Source of the DNA: Cinnamomum chago
Lineage: Eukaryota > Streptophyta > Magnoliopsida > Laurales > Lauraceae
NCBI GenBank assembly: GCA_038049695.1
Contig: CP142451.1
Location: 11,530,001 to 11,594,000, forward strand
Direction of reading: 5' to 3'
DNA: 64,000 nt
In this document: piece by piece, positions 40,501 through 45,801 of the stretch
Layout: each line of letters starts with the position of its first letter
How positions within the stretch are numbered: the stretch's first letter is position 1
Notes under the pieces: model-generated
What the model saw: only the letters and a program-made list of their open reading frames with translations
The model's database searches: none
Told to the model about the DNA's origin: nothing
Position numbers and translations under genes: made by a program

Positions 40501-43500
40501 AGTCCAGTGGATTGCTCGAATGCTAATGAAGCTGAAATCTTTGCTCTTCTGACTGGTCGTCGTGAGTTGGGTCGTCTGGATGATCTTAATGCTATCATTA
40601 AAGCTGATTCTTTCTCTGCAATTCAATGGGGATCCGGTCAGTCTTCTTTCCCCTGGCTTATGGCGGATTGGGTTGAGGAGATTCAGGATATTCCAAGTCT
40701 TTTGGAGACTACTTTTCATCATGTTCTTAGGGAGGCAAATTCCAAAGCAGATAAATTGGCAAAGGAGGGAGTTTTGATCAATTCAATGATGTTTTTGTTT
40801 AGTTTTCTTGGTTTTTCTATGTTTGTAATTGTTCATCCTTTCTTGTTTTCTGGGAGCAATAAAATTTATAGTTATCAAAAAATATTGTCTAACCGGCACA
40901 AGCAGTCTAGAGTTTCAGCAAAACCAGTCCTCTCTACTAAGTGACTATCATCTTCAAACCTGAGAGAGAGAAGAGGAGAGCAAAAGAATTCTCCTTCTAC
41001 AGATGAGCACCCCAAAAATATCTAGCTCTTCTTTCTAAGGTTTCTGAAATCTGTCCTTCACTCATCTCTCCACCATCATTAGTCTCCGATTCAAAGATCA
41101 GAGCACCAATACTTGCACCCTTCTCCGCCTTGCATCATGATCAGATCAAATGAGCAAGAAATCAAGAAGAACTACAGAATTGCTCTTTATTCACATCAAA
41201 CGTGCAAGTTCAGTGTTAGATTAAGGTTTTGAATCGGCTTATTTTTCTCGAGTCTGAACTACAGAATTGCTCTTTATTCACATCTGTTTATTCGAATCTC
41301 AAAAGAGCATTAATCAGAGAGAGTGTGAAGAGAGTATCAATTCTGGCATACCTGCAGAGCATGATACCTCTACAAGATTGATTCAGACATAGGGACTTTT
41401 GTAGATTAATACTATAAATTAGTTATTCCCAATCTACCCTCATACATATCCTCTCTTTAAAACATCCCTAAATGGGTATGCATGTAATTGTACATTGAGG
41501 ACATTAATATAAAAATGGGGCACACACTCAAAGAGGGGATGACATATTTCATAGTAATTCTAAAATTGTCAATATATACTGAGCATGATAAGAAGGCGCC
41601 AAGGATGCGACCGTTCGCCCAGATCCAGCCCGCTAAGGGTTTCAGACCCTACAATTAATCCATGTTCAGCCTGTTCAGACCTACTTAAATGCACTCAGAT
41701 CTAGGTCATATTCAGGCCCACTGACAATCGTAATCCCAATAGTTCTTTTTTTTATATATTGGTTGAAGCTCAGCAGCTGAGGTGGTTTCATGTCACTAGG
41801 AAGACCATGTCTCTATCAACTATGCTATGAGTGTGAAGGTCTTACAGTATTCATTTTGCCAAGAGACATAATGAAGGATAAGAGTCGCATGCCCATAATG
41901 CTGCTTGCTTTCCTTCAAATTTTCTCTCTGTTCGCAGTTAAACGATGGTTTGGACCCCATTATATGCATTTTGGACATGGAATCAACCAATTCTGTGATA
42001 TTTGCACCCAAGTTCCTCCCCCATTTCCTTTTCTTTCTTCCCTTATTTTCTTTTCTTTCTTTCAATTGGGCATTGGACTACTAGTCAAGATCAATCTCTC
42101 TAATTCAGATTGAGTCATTTACAGTAGTGTAACAAAATGAGTGAAAAACGTCATACCTTACTGATGGGATAAGCAACTGGGAAAAACAAAAATAGAAGAA
42201 GTCGGACGAGTGGTGCCAATGTTGCCCCCACAGCCATGCCATAATGAGTACAAATAGCTTGTGGTAATATCTACAATATACGCGTACAAACATAAAAGTT
42301 AGTGACCCTAGCAAAAATAGGATTGATTAAATAATAAGTGAAGCTTAGCTTCAATCACCTCACCAAACAAGAGTATCAAAGTCACAGAGATCAGTATGGC
42401 AGCCCAAGGAGGCACAAGCTTGTCCAAAAAAATTGGAAGTGACTGTGATCGATAGAGCACATACAAGTGACAAAATAGTTAAAGGTTAAAGAGCATTCAT
42501 CTAAAGTGAGGACATAAAAGAATAAATGCCGTAGATCATTGGAGAATGTGAGTTAACATCTGGAAGTTACTAACCTCCATCGCCAAAGAGTTTCCAATCA
42601 AAAGAGTACAGAGTAACAAATGCTGGTTTTTCACCACAGGAAATATTTTTGCTGCCAAAAGCAACCACTTGAATTATCTTATTGATTTTTTATGAATAAG
42701 CATAATAGTTAACACGATCTAAGAGAAATGTATTCGTTTTTACTGGAAATTGAGAGCTTAACATTAATTCATCTAAATTTTTTTTTTTTTTTCTTTCTCC
42801 TGTGTTTCTAAGAAGACATCAACCTCAAAACGTATATTAGAAGAAAAGAAGCTTTTTAAGTGAGCATCCATTCAGCCACCTCATATCCATGAGATCACTA
42901 AGTTTTCCTCAATAACCTGTAGCAATGAGTAAGTAAACCACATGCCTTGTCCCATTTTAGTAAAAATATCAGCTCCCATTTGCTTCCCTTTAGTAATGAG
43001 AAAATTCCTATCATTTGAAATGACACAGGCGCATACATGGAGGAAACATGACCCACATGGGAAACAGTCCTCACGAAAGTATCAAGGAAGATTTTACAAT
43101 TTGATTAGGATTGAAAGCCCATAATTAACAAATCTAATGAGTTTTAGTGGTTAGGATCCTATCTCTTTACTACTATCAATTGCTTAGATTGCCAATCGGT
43201 TATTTTGTTGAGAAAATCTCTATTTATATGTAGGGATGCTGGCCAAAGACATTCTAGCATTATGTGAGTTAATTTTGAGAACATTGGGGTGAAACCTCAT
43301 TTCGCATGAATTATATCAAAACTTTGAGAATGAACCACTCTGTTTCGAAGACTGAAATAGGGTGTGAAGGAAAGTTATTGCCTTTTGGTGTGAAGCCAAG
43401 ATATTTGCTACTCACTTCTAAAATCAGTACTGCCCCTTTGTGAATTCAATTCCAAGAGCTATCATTCAAGGGGGAGAAAAATCAATTCCAAGAGACCCTA

Positions 43501-44248
43501 GAAAAATCGGAAGTAGCTCATCATTTACAACTGAGGTTGCATGTTCAAGTCATATTAACTTAAAACAAGTATGTAAGTTTAATTTGTGGGCCATTGTTTT
43601 GTTGTAATTGCAACCCACTTGTTCAGCAAAGGTCCATAATCTATCTGGGTATTAACCATACACACATGAGACATCAAACTCGCAAGTTTCGCTTTTATTA
43701 ACAACATTATGAGAATAAGAATATCTATCATGAGGATGCAAAGAATCTGAATTCTGATACATCAGTTTAATTGGCTCAATTGGCCTATCTTGTCCATTGA
43801 TTAATTTCTCATCAATTGGGTTATCAAGCAAGTTCTGATTCCATCCAAGTGTATTTGAGATGAAGCAATAAAACTAGAGAAAACCCAAGAACAATTAAAC
43901 ATTTCAGGTAGAACTGACACCAAACCAGCCTTTTTAAAAATTCCAAAATCATCTGTTCCTCCTTCTTTTCCTTCTTCTGATCAAACATGATGGAATTGAA
44001 GCTTAATTATATATCAGTAGTCAGTAGTAAGAATTGAATTCAAATTAGAAAGTAGAGAGAGAAGAAAACTAACTGGCGTATTTGCGGTCCTGAGGACGGC
44101 CGGATTTGATGAGGACTTCGAGGTCGACAAGACCCAGAGACATGAGTCCGAGAGTCAAACCCGCCATCAGACCTGCGAAGGCAACCAGACCCACCACTAC
44201 CACCACGTATAGAAAGAACGCCGTTTCGCAGCACCCAACTTCTGCCAT
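8789..44248 (-). CDS. DUF21/CNNM-type membrane protein with CBS domains
   Basis: Family members are multi-pass membrane proteins related to CNNM/CorC Mg2+ transport factors; the plant substrate is uncertain. Twelve exons were rebuilt: 44248-44074, 42651-42575, 42442-42359, 42270-42157, 20517-20431, 20050-19911, 19769-19682, 14922-14849, 14382-14195, 12773-12583, 10433-10387, 9044-8789. Phases agree and give 506 codons plus stop. DUF21 covers residues about 10-180 with four membrane segments (from [63 protein letters not shown]). The CBS pair starts near [12 protein letters not shown] (201-212). It continues through [19 protein letters not shown] and [20 protein letters not shown], and ends with [14 protein letters not shown]. 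The tail is Ser/Pro-rich and ends QDSDGVD. Intron 9 has a GC donor. Intron 4 is 21.6 kb of nested transposons; the coding exons themselves look undamaged. Confidence 0.93.
14462..14487. repeat. Poly-C run in intron 8 (plus-strand C)
   Basis: A run of about 24 C residues, broken only near its start, lies 80 bases upstream of the exon 9 acceptor on the minus strand. It is prone to length polymorphism and assembly error. Confidence 0.9.
15475..17300. mobile_element. Probable LTR-derived insertion (solo LTR or LARD-like)
   Basis: This block in intron 7 has its own style. It holds a purine-rich A/G stretch (15590-15960), then AT-rich sequence with the phrase ATATGCCATG recurring at about 16618, 16728, 16801 and 16892. 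Near the right end is TTCGTGGGATCGACC followed by TTGTGCGCTTGCGGG, a pattern I associate with the 3' part of long Ty3 LTRs. No protein domain is present. Exact ends and target duplications were not found, so the limits are approximate. Confidence 0.35.
17950..18025 (-). other. Candidate orphan exon, 76 nt, inside DUF21 intron 7
   Basis: On the minus strand a pyrimidine-rich tract ending TTTTCAG precedes 76 bases that read openly as [20 protein letters not shown] and a few more residues, followed by a GTATAG donor. It is not part of the DUF21 protein, whose exons 7 and 8 already join in phase. It could be a captured gene fragment or chance. I do not recognise the peptide. Confidence 0.25.
18361..18748. 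mobile_element. Outer MITE with hairpin arms, interrupted by another MITE
   Basis: With the inner insertion removed, the left end CTATATATATTTATA plus TGTGGTAGATGCTCCTATGAG is the near reverse complement of the right end, CTCATAGGAGCATCTCCC and so on. The arms continue inward through about 60 bases around CTCTCACCTTA and GTGGGG(A/G)CCCTCACA. It is a foldback element without coding capacity. Confidence 0.7.
18376..18564. mobile_element. Inner foldback MITE, 189 bp, 9-bp target duplication
   Basis: The ends GCGGAAGTTTCAAGTG and CACTTGAAACTTCCCC are inverted repeats. The arms pair almost perfectly for about 61 bases (roughly two mismatches) around a loop of about 60 bases. ATATTTATA occurs directly on both sides (18367-18375 and 18565-18573), a 9-bp duplication fitting a Mutator-type MITE. 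It sits in the left arm of the outer MITE, so it is the younger insertion. A transcript across it would form a long hairpin. Confidence 0.85.
18845..18881. repeat. Adjacent poly-C and poly-A runs
   Basis: About 19 C residues are followed directly by about 17 A residues. There is no coding meaning; it is a likely sequencing and polymorphism hotspot. Confidence 0.9.
19071..19532. repeat. Diverged direct repeat, two copies of about 160 bp
   Basis: Copy 1 (about 19071-19234) and copy 2 (about 19371-19532) share the order ACCTAGT, GGACCCAC-like, ATACATC, AAGTGGACCATA, TAGTCACC, CATCCGAA, GGACTGGAC and TGGGCC/TAGGCC. Between them lies a short palindrome, GGTGCTCACCTAGGTGCTCA with GGTGAGCACC (about 19325-19361). 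These are probably two related short elements, or one element duplicated. Confidence 0.65.
19548..19588. repeat. (TA)n microsatellite
   Basis: About 20 uninterrupted TA dinucleotides lie in intron 7, some 95 bases downstream of the exon 7 donor in transcript direction. A (GA)n run of about 25 bases also occurs at 19788-19813 in intron 6, just upstream of the exon 7 acceptor. Confidence 0.95.
20927..21172 (+). repeat. Left LTR of the outer short-LTR element
   Basis: It aligns along its length with 41324-41571. The end is set by the following decayed primer-binding site. The preceding ATATA is part of an AT run, so the start could shift by a few bases. Confidence 0.6.
21173..21184 (+). other. 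Decayed initiator-Met primer-binding site
   Basis: CGGTACCAAAGC differs from the usual Copia-type site TGGTATCAGAGC at three positions, all transitions. It lies immediately after the left LTR, where a primer site belongs. Confidence 0.55.
21684..22558 (+). repeat. 5' LTR of the Ty3 element
   Basis: Nearly the same sequence recurs at 36937-37804. Differences include an extra GGGTAC unit near 21970 and scattered transitions. A 2-base spacer separates it from the primer site. Confidence 0.93.
22561..22576 (+). other. Primer-binding site of the Ty3 element
   Basis: TGGCGCCGTCTGTGGG follows the 5' LTR after AT. The first ten bases match the complement of a tRNA-Asp 3' end, a common primer in plant Ty3 elements; the rest diverges, so the tRNA assignment is an inference. 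Confidence 0.6.
22649..22951 (+). repeat. 5' LTR of the Copia element
   Basis: It is identical to the 3' LTR apart from one CT repeat unit near its end. ATATAAAG (about 22850) may be the promoter TATA box. Confidence 0.95.
22952..22963 (+). other. Copia primer-binding site (initiator tRNA-Met)
   Basis: TGGTATCAGAGC directly follows the LTR, the standard site for minus-strand priming in plant Copia elements. Confidence 0.92.
23615..27748 (+). CDS. Copia gag-pol polyprotein, 1377 aa
   Basis: One uninterrupted frame encodes all functions for retrotransposition. The N-terminal gag region is followed by a zinc knuckle C233-x2-C236-x4-H241-x4-C246. The protease has IDSGASNHM with active D345. The integrase has the HHCC-type start ([13 protein letters not shown]) and the core with DVWG, DDYSRF, SDSGGEY and NGVSERKN. 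The reverse transcriptase has [22 protein letters not shown] and the catalytic YVDD at 1056-1059. The RNase H has SDADWAGC and SSTESEYRA. The stop codon TAA lies in the first six bases of the 3' LTR, so the protein ends EGGC. No stop or frameshift was seen, so the element may be autonomous. Confidence 0.97.
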   Translation: MEKNDITLVKFNGKNYTTWSFQFQIYLKGKELWGHLDGSDPKPIDDKLLPKWEVKDCQIMTWILGSVDPQFILNLRPYKTAQEMWHYLKKIYLQGNSARRFHLEHEISQFVQGTLSIQDYYSQFTSLWTDYAEIIYADLPAASLSSIQEIHQTSQRDQFLMKLRPQFETVRSNLMSRVPSPSLESCLGELLREEQRLVTQTTLAQTSPQAAPIDVAYIARGKPQARDMSKVKCFCCQKLGHVSTQCNQKFCSYCKTKGHVLPECRTRPQNRPQQQRAYSAHLPEASSPVMPAPPEESSLVMPAPPAATSSSTLTPEMVQQMIINAFSALGLSGKPKFSESTWYIDSGASNHMTHSPANMTHIRKYDGDLCINTADGGSVPITAVGHVPHSLPLHNVFLSPRLTTNLLSVGQLVDNNCSILFSRSGCVVQDQVSGKVLAKGPKQGRLFPLQISSQERPPSESALLSHSSHNKCQLWHNRLGHPNSKTLMFLLNSGLINDNKVSFKDVSSNCDSCKMGKGKTLPFPLHDSLALKCFDIVHSDVWGIAPVISHSHYKYFVTFIDDYSRFTWIYFLHSKSDVFSVFKVFLSYVENQFSTTIKILRSDSGGEYVSKDFQLFLQTKGIISQRSCPYTPQQNGVSERKNQHLLDTARSLLLASFVPTRFWPEALSTAVHVINRLPSSRLDNQIPFFRLFQKNPLYDHLRPFGCVCFVLLPPTERTKLTAQSSRCTFLGYALTQKGYLCYDPIAKRIRVSRNVVFFENQYFFPRHGDSNDSVPLSFLPPFSDAIPQPVTRFRPNFVYERRKVTADSASGSLPTPTIPAPDPALDPPPEPPALRRSTRHIRPPDRYGFTHASLLTTLSSVSIPNSYSQAVQHDCWIQAMQKELTALQTNHTWDVVPCPSSVKPIGCKWVYSVKLKSDGSLDRYKARLVALGNRQEYGIDYEETFAPVAKMTTVRTVLAIAASQSWPLYQMDVKNAFLHGDLQEEVYMRLPQGIPSSSKTDVARLRRSLYGLKQAPRAWFDKFRTTLLWLSFIQSPYDPSMFTIHSSRGSTILLVYVDDIIITGPHSDMIRQIQAALQDTFHMKDLGPLNYFLGLEVHQSKKGLFLHQHKYATDLVALADLGDSTPVDTPLEVNVKLRQQDGELLPDPTFDRRLVGSLVYLTITRPDISYAVNLVSQFMTVPRHHHLAAVKRIIRYILGTSTRGLFFPVGTPLTLTAYSDADWAGCPDTRRSTTGWCVYLGDALISWKCKKQDKVSKSSTESEYRAMSSACAEILWLRGLLSELGFSQTQSTPLHADNTSAIRITENPVFHERTKHIEVDCHFIRDEYDRKVITLPHISTEFQLADIFTKGLPRPRHEFLVRKLLLVDSPHQFEGGC
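27734..27742 (+). other. Copia polypurine tract
   Basis: GAGGGGGGG abuts the 3' LTR and would prime plus-strand DNA synthesis. It is also coding (EGG of the polyprotein end). Confidence 0.85.
27743..28047 (+). repeat. 3' LTR of the Copia element
   Basis: It matches 22649-22951 with one extra CT unit. Its first six bases complete the gag-pol frame and stop codon. Confidence 0.95.
28048..29687 (+). pseudogene. Ty3 gag remnant, after the Copia insertion
   Basis: The gag ATG is at 22606, left of the Copia element. The frame resumes at 28048-28050 ([10 protein letters not shown]), with an acidic stretch and a coiled-coil-like [12 protein letters not shown]. The retrotransposon gag core follows: [20 protein letters not shown], then [21 protein letters not shown] partial zinc-knuckle-like region [13 protein letters not shown] lacks the first cysteine. 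Stops at 28706, 29072 and 29685 and at least two frameshifts (about 28500; between 29075 and 29247) break it. It is not translatable as one protein. Confidence 0.88.
29700..33459 (+). pseudogene. Ty3 protease, RT, RNase H and integrase remnant
   Basis: The protease region has [12 protein letters not shown], with Pro where Thr or Ser normally follows the catalytic Asp, then [10 protein letters not shown]. The reverse transcriptase runs from [12 protein letters not shown] to the catalytic YIDDMVVKS (about 30860). The first RNase H follows. A second RNase H-like domain ([28 protein letters not shown]) typifies the Tat lineage. The integrase has the HHCC finger, the core with DIMGP, SDNGTQF and SNGQAE, and a C-terminal segment ending at 33459. 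Nonsense codons at 30511 (PT-stop-LANTVV) and 32974 (KGR-stop-VEEL) stand where related elements have tryptophan. Others lie near 29826 and 30183. Confidence 0.92.
33559..33843. repeat. 57-bp tandem repeat, five copies, in the Ty3 element
   Basis: Units start at 33559, 33616, 33673, 33730 and 33787 with GCCCTTGATGA or a variant, and contain GGTCGGTGTAAACCACCCAG and GCGTGAAG. The last copy is diverged. The period is a multiple of three, which creates long repetitive frames on both strands. It lies between the end of pol and the antisense frames, where Tat-lineage elements often carry tandem repeats. Confidence 0.93.
34163..36305 (-). pseudogene. Antisense accessory gene of the Ty3 element (PF04195-like)
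   Basis: Minus-strand frames run from [20 protein letters not shown] (36305) through a segment [19 protein letters not shown] resembling the putative gypsy-type transposon domain PF04195. A frame of 149 codons (35572-35123) follows. The last segment (34807-34163) is rich in Glu, Lys and Ala and probably coiled coil ([19 protein letters not shown]). Possible introns separate the parts. An apparent extra C near 36105 breaks the first frame. Known Tat elements (for example Grande gene23) carry similar antisense genes of unclear role. A run of 15 G sits at 35266-35280. Confidence 0.65.
36921..36935 (+). other. Polypurine tract of the Ty3 element
   Basis: AGAGCTGGGGGGCAA lies directly before the 3' LTR start. 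It is purine-rich with two pyrimidine interruptions and is the likely plus-strand primer. Confidence 0.65.
36937..37804 (+). repeat. 3' LTR of the Ty3 element
   Basis: It matches 21684-22558 at about 97% by eye. The TGAAT that follows completes the target duplication and continues the interrupted L1 frame. Confidence 0.93.
37851..39839 (-). mobile_element. 5'-truncated L1-type LINE on the minus strand
   Basis: Read on the minus strand from 39839, it starts inside reverse transcriptase ([20 protein letters not shown], about 39710). It continues with the L1 segment [20 protein letters not shown], the motif [14 protein letters not shown] and a zf-RVT end ([15 protein letters not shown]). It ends in a poly-A tail (plus-strand T run at 37851-37862). 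The 15-bp target copies AAAGGCTTTTGGAAT (37836-37850) and AAAGGTTTTTGGAAT (39840-39854) differ at one base. The coding frames are broken near 39110, 39360-39580 and 38380. It landed in the plus-strand L1. Confidence 0.88.
39855..40944 (+). pseudogene. 3' part of the plus-strand L1 ORF2: zf-RVT and RNase H
   Basis: The stretch continues the L1 frame with [20 protein letters not shown] and the zinc-binding region ([18 protein letters not shown]). It passes an in-frame stop near 40064, reads [16 protein letters not shown], and ends in a plant L1 RNase H domain ([37 protein letters not shown]). Stops at about 40064, 40407 and 40441 make it nonfunctional. The L1 itself ends at about 40882, so the last 60 bases of the open frame are flanking sequence. 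Confidence 0.82.
41172..41292. repeat. Short direct repeat in the outer LTR element
   Basis: GAACTACAGAATTGCTCTTT followed by ATTCACATC occurs twice, at about 41170 and 41257, spaced about 87 bases. It is part of the non-coding interior left of the right LTR. Confidence 0.75.
41324..41571 (+). repeat. Right LTR of the outer short-LTR element
   Basis: It pairs with 20927-21172 and ends TTGTCA, followed by ATATA. Confidence 0.6.
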
Positions 44249-44253
44249 CTCTC

Positions 44254-44348
44254 TCCCCTCTCTCCCTCTCTCTCTCTCTCTCTCTCTGCAATGAAATAGA
44301 AGGAAAATTTACTATACAGAGCTCTCTCTCTCTCTCTCTCTCTCTCCC
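44254..44348 (-). promoter_or_regulatory. GA-rich tracts in the DUF21 gene 5' UTR
   Basis: Two GA runs on the minus strand (plus-strand CT at 44254-44287 and 44325-44348) lie 6-100 bases upstream of the ATG. GA/CT tracts near plant transcription starts are frequent, and some bind BPC/GAGA factors; that role is an inference here. Confidence 0.5.
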
Positions 44349-45136
44349 CCCGTATGTAGAGAAGGAAAAGTAAAAACACAAATAAATCTCTGTTCTGTTC
44401 TAGTCCCTACCAAGTGGGGAAGGAGGGAATATAAGAGACAAGTAACAAAGTACCATGTATTTATTATTGTTAAAAATGTAGATGGCTCAAATTAAATGCC
44501 TCCTTTTGTTTGGACAAAGTAACTCTTAATTATTTTAAAATATTTATTCTCACAGTAATTTTTCGATTATCATCATCAAAATCTTATTTCAATTACGTTG
44601 GATCAACTACATGAATTATGTTTTTCCGTCCTGAACTATTTTGAGTCAAATTCTCATATAAGCTTCTCCATTTTGATCATCACCACAACAATTTCTCAAT
44701 AATATTAAAAAAACATATGTCGTTGTGCAAGACGACAAGATTAATCCCCTAGAGCATGCACGATCGTATCACACATGTGCACTAAGTAGATTTGATGGTG
44801 TCAAGCACACAACATGAGGAGAGAACTCACACCTTATGCCCATGACCCAACACCTAAGTGGAACTGGTTTCACACACAAAAAAAAAATTAAATCCTTTTT
44901 TTCAAGTTGTTATTTTAATGTGATTCTATGCTCGCCTTAGATGAGCTTTTTTATTTTTCCATCAGCAAAAAATTCATTTCCTATGAAGTAACCGTATAAA
45001 TAAACCTACATAGTCCATGCCCGTTTGGCACTTTATTAGATTAGTAAAAGTCAAGTAAATACTTTATTTTCCAAACAAAATGTCACATCAATAACGCTTT
45101 AATTCTAAATTTCCTCCATCTTGTTAAAAAAAAAAG
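44349..45136. other. Intergenic, DUF21 promoter region
   Basis: This AT-rich 0.8 kb lies between the DUF21 5' UTR and the Mutator-like element. No open frame of note and no further repeat structure was seen. Confidence 0.5.
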
Positions 45137-45177
45137 GGGGGTGCTATTCGCACAACGAATTTAGCTTTTCCCACACA
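45137..45177. repeat. Left terminal inverted repeat
   Basis: It pairs with 51716-51756 with mismatches at positions 4, 5 and 13 only. One extra G at 45136 makes the outer border uncertain by a base. Confidence 0.9.
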
Positions 45178-45428
45178 ATTTCTCTCCACACACATAACAA
45201 AAATTTAAAAATAGCATTTTTTCTTTCCACACACAGCAGAAATCCCCATTATAGCCCTCTCTTCATTTCCCTCTTTCTTCCCACACACACACACGTTTTT
45301 CATCCACAGCAGTTTGGGTTTTTCATCCGGCCGATCCACCTTGCTTCCGCTCTCTGTCTCCGGCGTCTTTTATCTCTCCGGCGTTACTCCGGCATTCACA
45401 ATCCTCTACACCATCTCCTCTTTCAAAG

Positions 45429-45799
45429 GTAAATCTCTATCTCCACCATTGTCATTTCATTTTTCTTCACCATTCATTCTTTACCATTTTATTCATCTTA
45501 GATTACCTTTTTTTTCATGAAAACTTGTTATAGGGATAGATTCTCATTGAATGTAAGTTTTTACAAACAATGGTGATGATTTTCCTTGCATTTGGGCTGG
45601 TTTGTACACCATCATCGCCAGCACGGTTTGTTCTGACCTGAAAGTCCGAACAAATTGGATTTGTTCGGATGTTTAGGTCCGAACAAAATGATTTTGTTCG
45701 GACTTTCAGGTCCGAACAAATGGACTTTGTTCAGACCTGAACATCCGAACAGTTTGATGCAAAAACCATAATCCTACAATGTTTGTATTTTTATTTCAG
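45429..45799 (+). other. Inferred 5' UTR intron of the PMD gene
   Basis: TTTCAAAG with GTAAATCTC at 45429 is a good donor. ATTTTTATTTCAG ending at 45799 is a good acceptor, just before the ATG at 45802. The first hairpin array lies inside it. Confidence 0.5.
45626..45752. repeat. GTTCGGA/TCCGAAC hairpin array 1
   Basis: Repeated blocks such as TTTGTTCGGACTTTCAGG with TCCGAACAAA form self-complementary units of about 25-30 bases. There are at least three pairs in 127 bases. The array lies upstream of the PMD start, within the inferred 5' UTR intron, about 0.5 kb from the left end of the element. Confidence 0.9.
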
Positions 45800-45801
45800 A
45801 T

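Larger units (their letters stand above)
21227..40882 (+). mobile_element. 5'-truncated L1-type LINE (plus), split by two later insertions
   Basis: Pieces at 21227-21683, 37805-37850 and 39855-40882 read as the 3' part of a plant L1 ORF2. The left piece has the pre-zf-RVT motif [11 protein letters not shown] and ends FFKDMN. It resumes after the Ty3 element with [12 protein letters not shown] and continues as a zf-RVT region ([20 protein letters not shown]) and an RNase H domain. The 3' end is TTATAGTTATCAAAAAA. TATTGTCTAA occurs at both borders (21217-21226, 40883-40892), a plausible target duplication. Reverse transcriptase itself is missing through 5' truncation, so the copy is dead. Confidence 0.82.
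20927..41571 (+). mobile_element. Old short-LTR element enclosing the whole intron-4 nest
   Basis: Direct repeats of about 246 and 248 bases (20927-21172 and 41324-41571) share long stretches such as GAGTATCAATTC, ACATATCCTCTCT and GCATTGAGGACA/ACATTGAGGACA, at roughly 75-80% identity by eye. Both begin TGTGAA, and ATATA flanks the pair on both sides (20922-20926, 41572-41576). Directly after the left copy, CGGTACCAAAGC (21173-21184) matches the initiator-Met primer site TGGTATCAGAGC at 9 of 12 positions. The remaining interior (about 50 bases left, 440 right) has no domains, so it was a TRIM- or LARD-like non-autonomous element. The AT-rich duplication alone would be weak; the decayed primer site makes the case. 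Confidence 0.65.
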
